The position numbers and the translations under genes are program-made. 64,000 nucleotides of DNA from Nematostella vectensis (Eukaryota; Cnidaria; Anthozoa; Actiniaria; Edwardsiidae): assembly GCF_932526225.1 (NCBI RefSeq), contig NC_064046.1:16071408-16135407 (forward strand), read 5' to 3'. The notes under the pieces were generated by a model that was not told where the DNA came from, made no database searches, and worked only from the letters and a program-made list of their open reading frames with translations. Below are positions 1-12,681 of this stretch, one piece after another; position 1 is the first letter of the stretch; every line of letters starts with the position of its first letter.

Positions 1-839
1 AATCAAAATTGTTGGTGGGGGTCTCTGCTGTGTTTGTTTTCTTTTTAGTTTTGTTCTATTATTATTATTATTTTTTTTTTTAGAGGGGGAGGGGAATTCA
101 GCTAAAAATAGCCAAGGGTCAATTCAAGCAACTAGTACAAAAGATGTTTTTTTGCAGTTCTTTATTCAATATATTCAAGGTTATCATGCAATTCTGTTGT
201 TTGACTGCATATATATATTTTTTCTTTCTTTTCATTACAAGTGCTATATGTGTAAGTGGTGACCATAGCTATGATTACTATTATTTAGAATATTTTTTTA
301 CCTACTAACAGAAAACAACTTGACTGCAAAACACTTACTGTAGGGCACTCGATATTAGGCATTACTTTCATGTGGATGTAAGGTTGAAATGTCAAAACCT
401 TCATTAACACGTGAACTACGCTTTAGCGTATAACACTTTGTGGTGATCTGATTCTATTGTACTTTTTTGTGTTTTACTAACTATTACCGTTTAACTATCA
501 CACTTTGTTTCACGGGTTAATGAAAACCACTCTAATTACTTACAGTAGTTCTTTTTTAATATTATTATTTACTTGTATAATTTAGATGAGCAATACATAT
601 TTCTTTATGGCTTTGTAGAGCTCATCTCGTTCCTCATAAATAACAAACAAAATGAAGTTTGTTCTTATTTTGGTGCAAAGGAATCTACAGTAGTTTTCTA
701 ATCAGATAATTGTTTTTCTTTTAACACTCACCTGTTATTTCAACAGCCTTACTTGAGTTTGCTTGTCTCAGAAATAGACCTTGCTTAATAAACAAAGACA
801 TGTTACAAACTTATTTAATAATAGGTAACAACTGCAATT
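1..839 (+). repeat. Satellite monomer 0, right part only (cut by window edge)
   Basis: Starts at the A-run side of the monomer (AATCAAAATTGTTGG) and runs to the first start motif. Its inverted-repeat element has a damaged left arm (CACGTGAA instead of CCCGTGAA), a variant shared with the ends of monomers 2 and 4, so it is the second half of a 3,949-bp dimer. Confidence 0.9.
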
Positions 840-2788
840 TTGTATGAAGAGAGTGTCCCACCCTTCCCCCTGCTATTGTTGAAATTATGCTCAATAAACT
901 TTTACCTCTTCCCTCTCCACCAGTTAAGCATTCTATGTATGCTTCCCTGTACAAAATGCACCCCTTCAAATAGAACATTAAAGTTCACATACTTGTTTAC
1001 TTCCTCAAACCCTTTGCTTTGTGTTTTTTGTTAACTTCCTAGGAACAAATTGAATACATATAATCAATAAATCTAGCAAGCTTATTTTGCAAACTCACTT
1101 TTTTTTATTATTTTTGCGCAAAACCTATCAGGATTAAGGGGTTGTCCAGCACAAAGAAAAAAAACGAACTAAAAAAAAAGCTCATTGGCCTGGGATCGAA
1201 CCCGGTCTGAAGAACAAAACGGAAACCATACATACGGATTACCCAATCGGTATGGCAGCACAAGGCTTTTACCGAAGGCTGTAAAGAACCCGAAGTCCCC
1301 AAGCGCATTAATGGGGAGGACAATAACCAGGATCCCAGGCCTGTAATACGGTTACGCCACGCACAGCTCGCCGAGATTGTGGATGACAAAAAATAGAGGT
1401 CTATTTGGGCGTCTTGGGTACCTTGGGGACTCGCCATGCGCACGGGCGCATCTCTTTTATTGTGTACATGACATCAAATTATCGAAGAAAAAAGACGCTG
1501 TTTTGGTATCATGTGAAAAGCATAAAATAAATAGAAATAAAGACGTAAGGGGGGAGAATATTGACATATTCATATTAGAATATTGACAAAATCCGCAATA
1601 TTGTCTACGCTGATTAAGTGAAGCTGTATTTTACTTTAAAGGGGCAGCAGCATAGTACTGCGCATGTCTGGAGTCAGTGTTTATTGTAGGCTTTTCAGTG
1701 TCTACAAACAGTTAAACTTTTTAAAAGCTGTTAATACTTTATTAAATAATATGCAATATTGTATTGAAAACTATGTTAATGGACAGTTTGTGGTCATTTT
1801 TTTTGTTTTGTTTAAAGTCTCCCACATGTACCAAAAGCTCATAAGTCAGTATTAGAATTTCACTAAAGTACATTGTGTCAGGGCTCTAGAGCTATTTCAA
1901 ATCTTTTAAACATGACACTCCCCCTTTAAAGGAAAGTAAAAAAAAAATCAAAATTGTTGGTAAGGGTTTCTGTTGTGTTTGTTTTCTTTTTAGTTTTGTT
2001 CTATTATTATTATTATTTTCTTTTTAGAGGGGGAGGGGAATTAAGCTAAAAATAGCCAAGGGTCAGTTCAAGCAACTAGTACAAAAGCTGTTTTTTTGCA
2101 GTCCTTTATTCAATATATTCAAGGTTATCATGCAATTCTGTTGATTGACTGCATATATATATATTTTTTTTTCTTTCTTTTCATTACAAGTTCTATATGT
2201 GTAAGTGGTGACCATAGCTATTATTACTATTATTTAGAATATTTTTTTACCTACTAACAGAAAACAACTTGACTGCAAAACACTTACTGTAGGGCACTCG
2301 ATAATAGGCATTACTTTCATGTGGATGTAAGGTTGAAATGTCAAAACCTTCATTAACCCGTGAACTACGCTTTAGCGTATTACACTTTGTGGTGATCTGA
2401 TTCTATTGTACTTTTTTGTGTTTTACTAACTATTACCGTTTAACTATCACACTTTGTTTCACGGGTTAATGAAAACCACTCTAATTACTTACAGTAGTTC
2501 TTTTTTAATATTATTATTTACTTGTATAATTTAGATGAGCAATACATATTTCTTTATGGCTTTGTAGAGCTCATCTCGTTCCTCATAGATAACAAACAAA
2601 ATGAAGTTTGTTCTTATTTTGGTGCAAAGGAATCTACAGTAGTTTTCTAATCAGATAATTGTTTTTCTTTTAACACTCACCTGTTATTTCAACAGCCTTA
2701 CTTGAGTTTGCTTGTCTCAGAAATAGACCTTGCTTAATAAACAAAGACATGTTACAAACTTATTTAATAATAGGTAACAACTGCAATT
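840..2788 (+). repeat. Satellite monomer 1 (1,949 bp, 58-bp-deletion class)
   Basis: Carries the 58-bp deletion (GAAGTCCCCAAGC joined to GCATTAATGG) and the variant GGGGTTGTCCAGC before the A-tract. Near copy of monomers 3 and 5 at offsets of 3,949 bp. Confidence 0.9.
2353..2469. mobile_element. TTAA-flanked 109-bp MITE-like element (reference copy; one per monomer)
   Basis: Between two TTAA tetranucleotides (2353-2356 and 2466-2469) lies a 109-bp segment with ends CCCGTGAA and TTCACGGG. With flanking bases the arms are 16 bp and perfect: TTCATTAACCCGTGAA and its reverse complement. A second small palindrome, TACGCTTTAGCGTA, sits inside the left arm, and CACTTTGT occurs near each end. TTAA duplications with CCC...GGG ends are what piggyBac-family elements leave, so a short non-autonomous piggyBac-like insertion fixed before amplification fits. 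It is present in every monomer, including the 1.14-kb ones (first copy at 404-520). No transposase is present. A plain inverted repeat of other origin is possible. Confidence 0.55.
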
Positions 2789-3117
2789 TTGTATGAAGAG
2801 AGTGCCCCGCCCTTCCCCCTGCTATTGTTGAAATTATGCTCAATAAACTTTTACCTCTTCCCTCTCCACCAGTTAAGCATTCTATGTATGCTTCCCTGTA
2901 CAAAATGCACCCCTTCAAATAGAACATTAAAGTTCACATACTTGTTTACTTCCTCAAACTCTTTGCTTTGTGTTTTTTGTTAACTTCCTAGGAACAAATT
3001 GAATACATATAATCAATAAATCTAGCAAGCTTATTTTGCAAACTCACTTTTTTTTATTATTTTTGCGCAAAACCTATCAGGATTAAGGGGTCCAGCACAA
3101 AGAAAAAAAACGAACTA

Positions 3118-3207
3118 AAAAAAAAAAGCCCATTGGCCTGGGATCGAACCCGGTCTGAAGAACAAAACGGAAACCATACATACGGATTACCCAATCGGTA
3201 TGGCAGC
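3118..3207 (-). promoter_or_regulatory. tRNA-like internal Pol III promoter module with T-run (reference copy; one per monomer)
   Basis: Read on the minus strand, GCTGCCATACCGATTGGGTAATCC resembles the 5' part of a serine/leucine-type tRNA (A-box region ACCGATTGG), and about 50 bases on comes GGGTTCGATCC, an exact B-box (plus-strand 3140-3150). Directly after the tRNA-like part the minus strand runs into nine or more T residues, a typical Pol III stop. The T-stem pairs in four of five positions, but I cannot fold an acceptor stem, so this is not a working tRNA; it looks like a tRNA-derived (SINE-type) promoter. In monomers 7, 10, 18 and 23 the B-box reads GGTTCAATCCC, still within consensus. 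All length classes keep the module. Confidence 0.45.
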
Positions 3208-3460
3208 ACAAGGCTTTTACGGAAGGCTGTAAAGAACCCGAAGGCCCCAAGCACCGATATTTCCGAGCGAATATGCTGTACAACACTCTTGCAAGGTTAT
3301 CCCAACCCGCGCATTAATGGGGAGGACAATAACCAGGATCCCAGGCCTGTAATACGGTTACGCCACGCACAGCTCGCCGAGATTGTGGATGACAAAAAAT
3401 AGAGGTCTATTTGGGCGTCTTGGGTCCCTTGGGGACTCGCCATGCGCACGGGCGCATCTC
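3128..3460. repeat. GC-rich core of the satellite monomer (reference copy)
   Basis: A roughly 330-bp segment far richer in G+C than the rest of the monomer. It starts with the tRNA-like module, includes the 58-bp box (3253-3310), CCAGGATCCCAGGCCTG, and ends in the small hairpin ATGCGCACGGGCGCAT. On the minus strand TGGCGTAACCG (near 3,355) also fits an A-box. It may be an old composite SINE captured in the monomer. The large-deletion monomers keep only its first 120 bases or so. Confidence 0.5.
3253..3310. repeat. 58-bp box lost in six monomers (reference copy)
   Basis: Sequence between CCCCAAGC and GCATTAATGG in full monomers. In monomers 1, 3, 5, 11, 16 and 26 AAGC is joined directly to GCATTAATGG. 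The bases GC occur at both breakpoints, consistent with a microhomology deletion. Confidence 0.85.
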
Positions 3461-4788
3461 TTTTATTGTGTACATGACATCAAATTAGCGAAGAAAAAAG
3501 ACGCTGTTTTGGTATCATGTGAAAAGCATAAAATAAATAGAAATAAAGACGTAAAGGGGGAGAATATTGACATATTCATATTAGAATATTGACAAAATCC
3601 GCAATATTGTCTACGCTGACTAAGTAAAGCTGTATTTTACTTTAAAGGGGCAGCAGCATAGTACTGCACATGTCTGGAGTCAGTGTTTATTGTAGGCTTT
3701 GAAGTGTCTACAAACAGTTGAACTTTTTAAAAGCTGTCAATACCTTATTAAATAATATGCAATATTATATTGAAAACTATGTTAATGGACAGTTTGTGGT
3801 CATTTTTTTTGTTTTGTTTAAAGTCTCCCACATGTACCAAAAGCTCATAAGTCAGTATTAGAATTTCACTGAAGTTCATTGTGTCAGGTTTCTAGAGCTA
3901 TTGCAAATCTCTTAAACATGACACTCCCCCTTTAAAGGAAAGTAAAAAAAATCAAAATTGTTGGTGGGGGTCTCTGCTGTGTTTGTTTTCTTTTTAGTTT
4001 TGTTCTATTATTATTATTATTTTTTTTTTTAGAGGGGGAGGGGAATTCAGCTAAAAATAGCCAAGGGTCAATTCAAGCAACTAGTACAAAAGATGTTTTT
4101 TTGCAGTTCTTTATTCAATATATTCAAGGTTATCATGCAATTCTGTTGTTTGACTGCATATATATATTTTTTCTTTCTTTTCATTACAAGTGCTATATGT
4201 GTAAGTGGTGACCATAGCTATGATTACTATTATTTAGAATATTTTTTTACCTACTAACAGAAAACAACTTGACTGCAAAACACTTACTGTAGGGCACTCG
4301 ATATTAGGCATTACTTTCATGTGGATGTAAGGTTGAAATGTCAAAACCTTCATTAACACGTGAACTACGCTTTAGCGTATAACACTTTGTGGTGATCTGA
4401 TTCTATTGTACTTTTTTGTGTTTTACTAACTATTACCGTTTAACTATCACACTTTGTTTCACGGGTTAATGAAAACCACTCTAATTACTTACAGTAGTTC
4501 TTTTTTAATATTATTATTTACTTGTATAATTTAGATGAGCAATACATATTTCTTTATGGCTTTGTAGAGCTCATCTCGTTCCTCATAAATAACAAACAAA
4601 ATGAAGTTTGTTCTTATTTTGGTGCAAAGGAATCTACAGTAGTTTTCTAATCAGATAATTGTTTTTCTTTTAACACTCACCTGTTATTTCAAAAGCCTTA
4701 CTTGAGTTTGCTTGTCTCAGAAATAGACCTTGCTTAATAAACAAAGACATGTTACAAACTTATTTAATAATATGTAACAACTGCAATT

Positions 4789-6737
4789 TTGTATGAAGAG
4801 AGTGCCCCACCCTTCCCCCTGCTATTGTTGAAATTATGCTCAATAAACTTTTACCTCTTCCCTCTCCACCAGTTAAGCATTCTATGTATGCTTCCCTGTA
4901 CAAAATGCACCCCTTCAAATAGAACATTAAAGTTCACATACTTGTTTACTTCCTCAAACTCTTTGCTTTGTGTTTTTTGTTAACTTCCTAGGAACAAATT
5001 GAATACATATAATCAATAAATCTAGCAAGCTTATTTTGCAAACTCACTTTTTTTTATTATTTTTGCGCAAAACCTATCAGGATTAAGGGGTTGTCCAGCA
5101 CAAAGAAAAAAAACGAACTAAAAAAAAAGCTCATTGGCCTGGGATCGAACCCGGTCTGAAGAACAAAACGGAAACCATACATACGGATTACCCAATCGGT
5201 ATGGCAGCACAAGGCTTTTACGGAAGGCTGTAAAGAACCCGAAGTCCCCAAGCGCATTAATGAGGAGGACAATAACCAGGATCCCAGGCCTGTAATACGG
5301 TTACGCCACGCACAGCTCGCCGAGATTGTGGATGACAAAAAATAGAGGTCTATTTGGGCGTCTTGGGTACCTTGGGGACTCGCCATGCGCACGGGCGCAT
5401 CTCTTTTATTGTGTACATGACATCAAATTATCGAAGAAAAAAGACGCTGTTTTGGTATCATGTGAAAAGCATAAAATAAATAGAAATAAAGACGTAAGGG
5501 GGGAGAATATTGACATATTCATATTAGAATATTGACAAAATCCGCAATATTGTCTACGCTGACTAAGTGAAGCTGTATTTTACTTTAAAGGGGCAGCAGC
5601 ATAATACTGCGCATGTCTGGAGTCAGTGTTTATTGTAGGCTTTTCAGTGTTTACAAACAGTTAAACTTTTTAAAAGCTGTTAATACTTTATTAAATAATA
5701 TGCAATATTGTATTGAAAACTATGTTAATGGACAGTTTGTGGTCATTTTTTTTGTTTTGTTTAAAGTCTCCCACATGTACCAAAAGCTCATAAGTCAGTA
5801 TTAGAATTTCACTAAAGTACATTGTGTCAGGGCTCTAGAGCTATTTCAAATCTTTTAAACATGACACTCCCCCTTTAAAGGAAAGTAAAAAAAAAATCAA
5901 AATTGTTGGTAAGGGTTTCTGTTGTGTTTGTTTTCTTTTTAGTTTTGTTCTATTATTATTATTATTTTCTTTTTAGAGGGGGAGGGGAATTAAGCTAAAA
6001 ATAGCCAAGGGTCAGTTCAAGCAACTAGTACAAAAGCTGTTTTTTTGCAGTCCTTTATTCAATATATTCAAGGTTATCATGCAATTCTGTTGATTGACTG
6101 CATATATATATATATTTTTTTCTTTCTTTTCATTACAAGTTCTATATGTGTAAGTGGTGACCATAGCTATTATTACTTTTATTTAGAATATTTTTTTACC
6201 TACTAACAGAAAACAACTTGACTGCAAAACACTTACTGTAGGGCACTCGATAATAGGCATTACTTTCATGTGGATGTAAGGTTGAAATGTCAAAACCTTC
6301 ATTAACCCGTGAACTACGCTTTAGCGTATTACACTTTGTGGTGATCTGATTCTATTGTACTTTTTTGTGTTTTACTAACTATTACCGTTTAACTATCACA
6401 CTTTGTTTCACGGGTTAATGAAAACCACTCTAATTACTTACAGTAGTTCTTTTTTAATATTATTATTTACTTGTATAATTTAGATGAGCAATACATATTT
6501 CTTTATGGCTTTGTAGAGCTCATCTCGTTCCTCATAGATAACAAACAAAATGAAGTTTGTTCTTATTTTGGTGCAAAGGAATCTACAGTAGTTTTCTAAT
6601 CAGATAATTGTTTTTCTTTTAACACTCACCTGTTATTTCAACAGCCTTACTTGAGTTTGCTTGTCTCAGAAATAGACCTTGCTTAATAAACAAAGACATG
6701 TTACAAACTTATTTAATAATAGGTAACAACTGCAATT
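4789..6737 (+). repeat. Satellite monomer 3 (1,949 bp, 58-bp-deletion class)
   Basis: Second copy of the first half of the dimer; same deletion junction and GGGGTTGTCCAGC variant as monomer 1. Confidence 0.9.
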
Positions 6738-8737
6738 TTGTATGAAGAGAGTGCCCCGCCCTTCCCCCTGCTATTGTTGAAATTATGCTCAATAAACTTT
6801 TACCTCTTCCCTCTCCACCAGTTAAGCATTCTATGTATGCTTCCCTGTACAAAATGCACCCCTTCAAATAGAACATTAAAGTTCACATACTTGTTTACTT
6901 CCTCAAACTCTTTGCTTTGTGTTTTTTGTTAACTTCCTAGGAACAAATTGAATACATATAATCAATAAATCTAGCAAGCTTATTTTGCAAACTCACTTTT
7001 TTTTATTATTTTTGCGCAAAACCTATCAGGATTAAGGGGTCCAGCACAAAGAAAAAAAACGAACTAAAAAAAAAAAGCCCATTGGCCTGGGATCGAACCC
7101 GGTCTGAAGAACAAAACGGAAACCATACATACGGATTACCCAATCGGTATGGCAGCACAAGGCTTTTACGGAAGGCTGTAAAGAACCCGAAGGCCCCAAG
7201 CACCGATATTTCCGAGCGAATATGCTGTACAACACTCTTGCAAGGTTATCCCAACCCGCGCATTAATGGGGAGGACAATAACCAGGATCCCAGGCCTGTA
7301 ATACGGTTACGCCACGCACAGCTCGCCGAGATTGTGGATGACAAAAAATAGAGGTCTATTTGGGCGTCTTGGGTCCCTTGGGGACTCGCCATGCGCACGG
7401 GCGCATCTCTTTTATTGTGTACATGACATCAAATTAGCGAAGAAAAAAGACGCTGTTTTGGTATCATGTGAAAAGCATAAAATAAATAGAAATAAAGACG
7501 TAAAGGGGGAGAATATTGACATATTCATATTAGAATATTGACAAAATCCGCAATATTGTCTACGCTGACTAAGTAAAGCTGTATTTTACTTTAAAGGGGC
7601 AGCAGCATAGTACTGCACATGTCTGGAGTCAGTGTTTATTGTAGGCTTTGAAGTGTCTACAAACAGTTGAACTTTTTAAAAGCTGTCAATACCTTATTAA
7701 ATAATATGCAATATTATATTGAAAACTATGTTAATGGACAGTTTGTGGTCATTTTTTTTGTTTTGTTTAAAGTCTCTCACATGTACCAAAAGCTCAAAAG
7801 TCAGTATTAGAATTTCACTGAAGTTCATTGTGTCAGGGTTCTAGAGCTATTGCAAATCTCTTAAACATGACACTCCCCCTTTAAAGGAAAGTAAAAAAAA
7901 TCAAAATTGTTGGTGGGGGTCTCTGCTGTGTTTGTTTTCTTTTTAGTTTTGTTCTATTATTATTATTATTTTTTTTTTTAGAGGGGGAGGGGAATTCAGC
8001 TAAAAATAGCCAAGGGTCAATTCAAGCAACTAGTACAAAAGATGTTTTTTTGCAGTTCTTTATTCAATATATTCAAGGTTATCATGCAATTCTGTTGTTT
8101 GACTGCATATATATATTTTTTCTTTCTTTTCATTACAAGTGCTATATGTGTAAGTGGTGACCATAGCTATGATTACTATTATTTAGAATATTTTTTTACC
8201 TACTAACAGAAAACAACTTGACTGCAAAACACTTACTGTAGGGCACTCGATATTAGGCATTACTTTCATGTGGATGTAAGGTTGAAATGTCAAAACCTTC
8301 ATTAACACGTGAACTACGCTTTAGCGTATAACACTTTGTGGTGATCTGATTCTATTGTACTTTTTTGTGTTTTACTAACTATTACCGTTTAACTATCACA
8401 CTTTGTTTCACGGGTTAATGAAAACCACTCTAATTACTTACAGTAGTTCTTTTTTAATATTATTATTTACTTGTATAATTTAGATGAGCAATACATATTT
8501 CTTTATGGCTTTGTAGAGCTCATCTCGTTCCTCATAAATAACAAACAAAATGAAGTTTGTTCTTATTTTGGTGCAAAGGAATCTACAGTAGTTTTCTAAT
8601 CAGATAATTGTTTTTCTTTTAACACTCACCTGTTATTTCAACAGCCTTACTTGAGTTTGCTTGTCTCAGAAATAGACCTTGCTTAATAAACAAAGACATG
8701 TTACAAACTTATTTAATAATATGTAACAACTGCAATT
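6738..8737 (+). repeat. Satellite monomer 4 (2,000 bp, full class)
   Basis: Second copy of the second half of the dimer; differs from monomer 2 by scattered single bases only. Confidence 0.9.
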
Positions 8738-10681
8738 TTGTATGAAGAGAGTGCCCCACCCTTCCCCCTGCTATTGTTGAAATTATGCTCAATAAACTTT
8801 TACCTCTTCCCTCTCCACCAGTTAAGCATTCTATGTATGCTTCCCTGTACAAAATGCACCCCTTCAAATAGAACATTAAAGTTCACATACTTGTTTACTT
8901 CCTCAAACTCTTTGCTTTGTGTTTTTTGTTAACTTCCTAGGAACAAATTGAATACATATAATCAATAAATCTAGCAAGCTTATTTTGCAAACTCACTTTT
9001 TTTTATTATTTTTGCGCAAAACCTATCAGGATTAAGGGGTTGTCCAGCACAAAGAAAAAAAACGAACTAAAAAAAAAGCTCATTGGCCTGGGATCGAACC
9101 CGGTCTGAAGAACAAAACGGAAACCATACATACGGATTACCCAATCGGTATGGCAGCACAAGGCTTTTACGGAAGGCTGTAAAGAACCCGAAGTCCCCAA
9201 GCGCATTAATGAGGAGGACAATAACCAGGATCCCAGGCCTGTAATACGGTTACGCCACGCACAGCTCGCCGAGATTGTGGATGACAAAAAATAGAGGTCT
9301 ATTTGGGCGTCTTGGGTACCTTGGGGACTCGCCATGCGCACGGGCGCATCTCTTTTATTGTGTACATGACATCAAATTATCGAAGAAAAAAGACGCTGTT
9401 TTGGTATCATGTGAAAAGCATAAAATAAATAGAAATAAAGACGTAAGGGGGGAGAATATTGACATATTCATATTAGAATATTGACAAAATCCGCAATATT
9501 GTCTACGCTGACTAAGTGAAGCTGTATTTTACTTTAAAGGGGCAGCAGCATAGTACTGCGCATGTCTGGAGTCAGTGTTTATTGTAGGCTTTTCAGTGTC
9601 TACAAACAGTTAAACTTTTTAAAAGCTGTTAATACTTTATTAAATAATATGCAATATTGTATTGAAAACTATGTTAATGGACAGTTTGTGGTCATTTTTT
9701 TTGTTTTGTTTAAAGTCTCCCACATGTACCAAAAGCTCATAAGTCAGTATTAGAATTTCACTAAAGTACATTGTGTCAGGGCTCTAGAGCTATTTCAAAT
9801 CTTTTAAACATGACACTCCCCCTTTAAAGGAAAGTAAAAAAAAAATCAAAATTGTTGGTAAGGGTTTCTGTTGTGTTTGTTTTCTTTTTAGTTTTGTTCT
9901 ATTATTATTATTATTTTCTTTTTAGAGGGGGAGGGGAATTAAGCTAAAAATAGCCAAGGGTCAGTTCAAGCAACTAGTACAAAAGCTGTTTTTTTGCAGT
10001 CCTTTATTCAATATATTCAAGGTTATCATGCAATTCTGTTGTTTGACTGCATATATATATTTTTTCTTTCTTTTCATTACAAGTGCTATATGTGTAAGTG
10101 GTGACCATAGCTATGATTACTATTATTTAGAATAATTTTTTACCTACTAACAGAAAACAACTTGACTGCAAAACACTTACTGTAGGGCACTCGATATTAG
10201 GCATTACTTTCATGTGGATGTAAGGTTGAAATGTCAAAACCTTTATTAACCCGTGAACTACACTTTAGCGTATTACACTTTGTTGTGATCTGATTCTATT
10301 GTTTTTTTTTGTGTTTTACTAACTATTACCGTTTAACTATCACACTTTGTTTCACGGGTTAATGAAAACCACTCTAATTACTTACAGTAATTCTTTTTTA
10401 ATATTATTATTTACTTGTATAATTTAGATGAGCAATACATATTTCTTCTTGGCCTTGTAGAGCTCATCTCGTTCCTCATAAATATCAAACAAAATGAAGT
10501 TTGTTTTTATTTGGTGCAAAGGAATCTACAGTAGTTTTCTAATCAGATAATTGTTTTTCTTTTAACACTCACCTGTTATTTCAACAGCTCTTACTTGAGT
10601 TTGCTTGTCTCAGAAATAGACCTTGCTTAATAAACAAATATATCTTACAAACTTATATAATAATAGGTAACAACTGCAATA
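8738..10681 (+). repeat. Satellite monomer 5 (1,944 bp, 58-bp-deletion class)
   Basis: Begins as a third copy of the dimer's first half, but from about 10,020 it changes to other variants (TTTATTAACCCGTGAACTACAC, TTGTTGTGATC), so the 3,949-bp periodicity breaks inside this monomer. Confidence 0.9.
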
Positions 10682-12681
10682 TTGTATGAAGAGAGTGCCC
10701 CTCCCTTCCCCCTGCTATTGTTGACATTATGCTCAATAAACTGTTACCTCTCCCCTCTCCACCAGTTAAGCATTCTATGTATGCTTCCCTGTACAAAATG
10801 CGCCCCTTCAAATAGAACATTAAAGTTCACATACTTGTTTACTTCCTCAAACTCTTTGCTTTGTGTTTTTTGTTAACTTCCTAGGAACAAATTGAATACA
10901 TATAATCAATAAATCTAGCAAGCTTATTTTGCAAACTCACTTTTTTTATTATTTTTGCGCAAAACCTATCAGGATTAAGGGGTCCAGCACAAAGAAAAAA
11001 AAAACGAACTAAAAAAAAAGCCCATTGGCCTGGGATCGAACCCGGTCTGAAGAACAAAACGGAAACCATACATACGGATTACCCAATCGGTATGGCAGCA
11101 CAAGGCTTTTACGGAAGGCTGTAAAGAACCCGAAGGCCCCAAGCACCGATATTTCCGAGCGAATATGCTGTACAACACTCTTGCAAGGTTATCCCAACCC
11201 GCGCATTAATGGGGAGGACAATAACCAGGATCCCAGGCCTGTAATACGGTTACGCCACGCACAGCTCGCCGAGATTGTGGATGACAAAAAATAGAGGTCT
11301 ATTTGGGCGTCTTGGGTCCCTTGGGGACTCGCCATGCGCACGTGCGCATCTCTTTTATTGTGTACATGACATCAAATTAGCGAAGAAAAAAGACGCTGTT
11401 TTGGTATCATGTGAAAAGCATAAAATAAATAGAAATAAAGACGTAAGGGGGGAGAATATTGACATATTTATATTAGAATATTGACAAAATCCGCAATATT
11501 GTCTACGCTGACTAAGTAAAGCTGTATTTTACTTTAAAGGGGCAGCAGCATAGTACTGCGCATGTCTGGAGTCAGTGTTTATTGTAGGCTTTTAAGTGTC
11601 TACAAACAGTTGATTTTTTTAAAAGCTGTCAATACCTTATTAAATAATATGCAATATTATATTGAAAACTATGTTAATGGACAGTTTGTGGTCATTTTTT
11701 TTGTTTTGTTGAAAGTCTCCCACATGTACCAAAAGCTCATAAGTCAGTATTAGAATTTCACTGAAGTTCATTGTGTCAGGGTTCTAGAGCTATTGCAAAT
11801 CTCTTAAACATGACACTCCCCCTTTACAGGAAAGTAAAAAAAAATCAAAATTGTTGGTGGGGGTCTCTGCTGTGTTTGTTTTCTTTTTAGTTTTGTTCTA
11901 TTATTATTATTATTTTCTTTTTTAGAGGGGGAGGGGAATTCAGCTAAAAATAGCCAAGGGTCAATTCAAGCAACTAGTACAAAAGATGTTTTTTTGCAGT
12001 CCTTTATTCAATATATTCAAGGTTATCATGCAATTCTGTTGTTTGACTGCATATATATATTTTTTCTTTCTTTTCATTACAAGTGCTATATGTGTAAGTG
12101 GTGACCATAGCTATGATTACTATTATTTAGAATATTTTTTTACCTACTAACAGAAAACAACTTGACTGCAAAACACTTACTGTAGGGCACTCGATATTAG
12201 GCATTCCTTTCATGTGGATGTAAGGTTGAAATGTCAAAACCTTCATTAACCCGTGAACTACGCTTTAGCGTATTACACTTTGTGGTGATCTGATTCTATT
12301 GTACTTTTTTGTGTTTTACTAACTATTACCGTTTAACTATCACACTTTGTTTCACGGGTTAATGAAAACCACTCTTATTACTTACAGTAGTTCTTTTTTA
12401 ATATTATCATTTACTTGTATAATTTAGATAAGCAATACATATTTCTTTATGGCTTTGTAGAGCTCATCTCGTTCCTCATAAATAACAAACAAAATGAAGT
12501 TTGTTCTTATTTTGGTGCAAAGGAATCTACAGTAGTTTTCTAATCAGATAATTGTTTTTCTTTTAACACTCACCTGTTATTTCAACAGCCTTACTTGAGT
12601 TTGCTTGTCTCAGAAATAGACCTTGCTTAATAAACAAAGACATGTTACAAACTTATTTAATAATAGGTAACAACTGCAATT
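10682..12681 (+). repeat. Satellite monomer 6 (2,000 bp), boundary-type 5' end
   Basis: Its first 200 bp are diverged (TTGACATTATGC, CTGTTACCTCTCCCC, AAATGCGCCCC) and resemble the truncated terminal monomer at 48,555. The rest is a normal full monomer. Confidence 0.9.

Larger units (their letters stand above)
2789..4788 (+). repeat. Satellite monomer 2 (2,000 bp, full class)
   Basis: Full GC-rich core including the 58-bp box at 3253-3310. Near copy of monomer 4 at offset 3,949 bp; together monomers 1+2 form the dimer seen again as 3+4. Used here as reference for internal coordinates. Confidence 0.9.

Noticed and set aside
840-1855. Recurring 60-111-codon frames in other parts of the monomer
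   Set aside because: Low-complexity content, several non-ATG starts, and overlap in several frames and on both strands; no codon-position bias is visible between copies.
3128-3207. A functional tRNA gene in each monomer
   Set aside because: The A and B boxes and T-run are present but no acceptor stem can be paired, so only a tRNA-derived promoter is claimed.
3133-3402. 89-codon open frame repeated almost unchanged in many monomers
   Set aside because: It starts at TTG, overlaps the tRNA-like core, is destroyed by the 58-bp and large deletions, and is similar between copies only because the satellite is homogenised at coding and non-coding bases alike.
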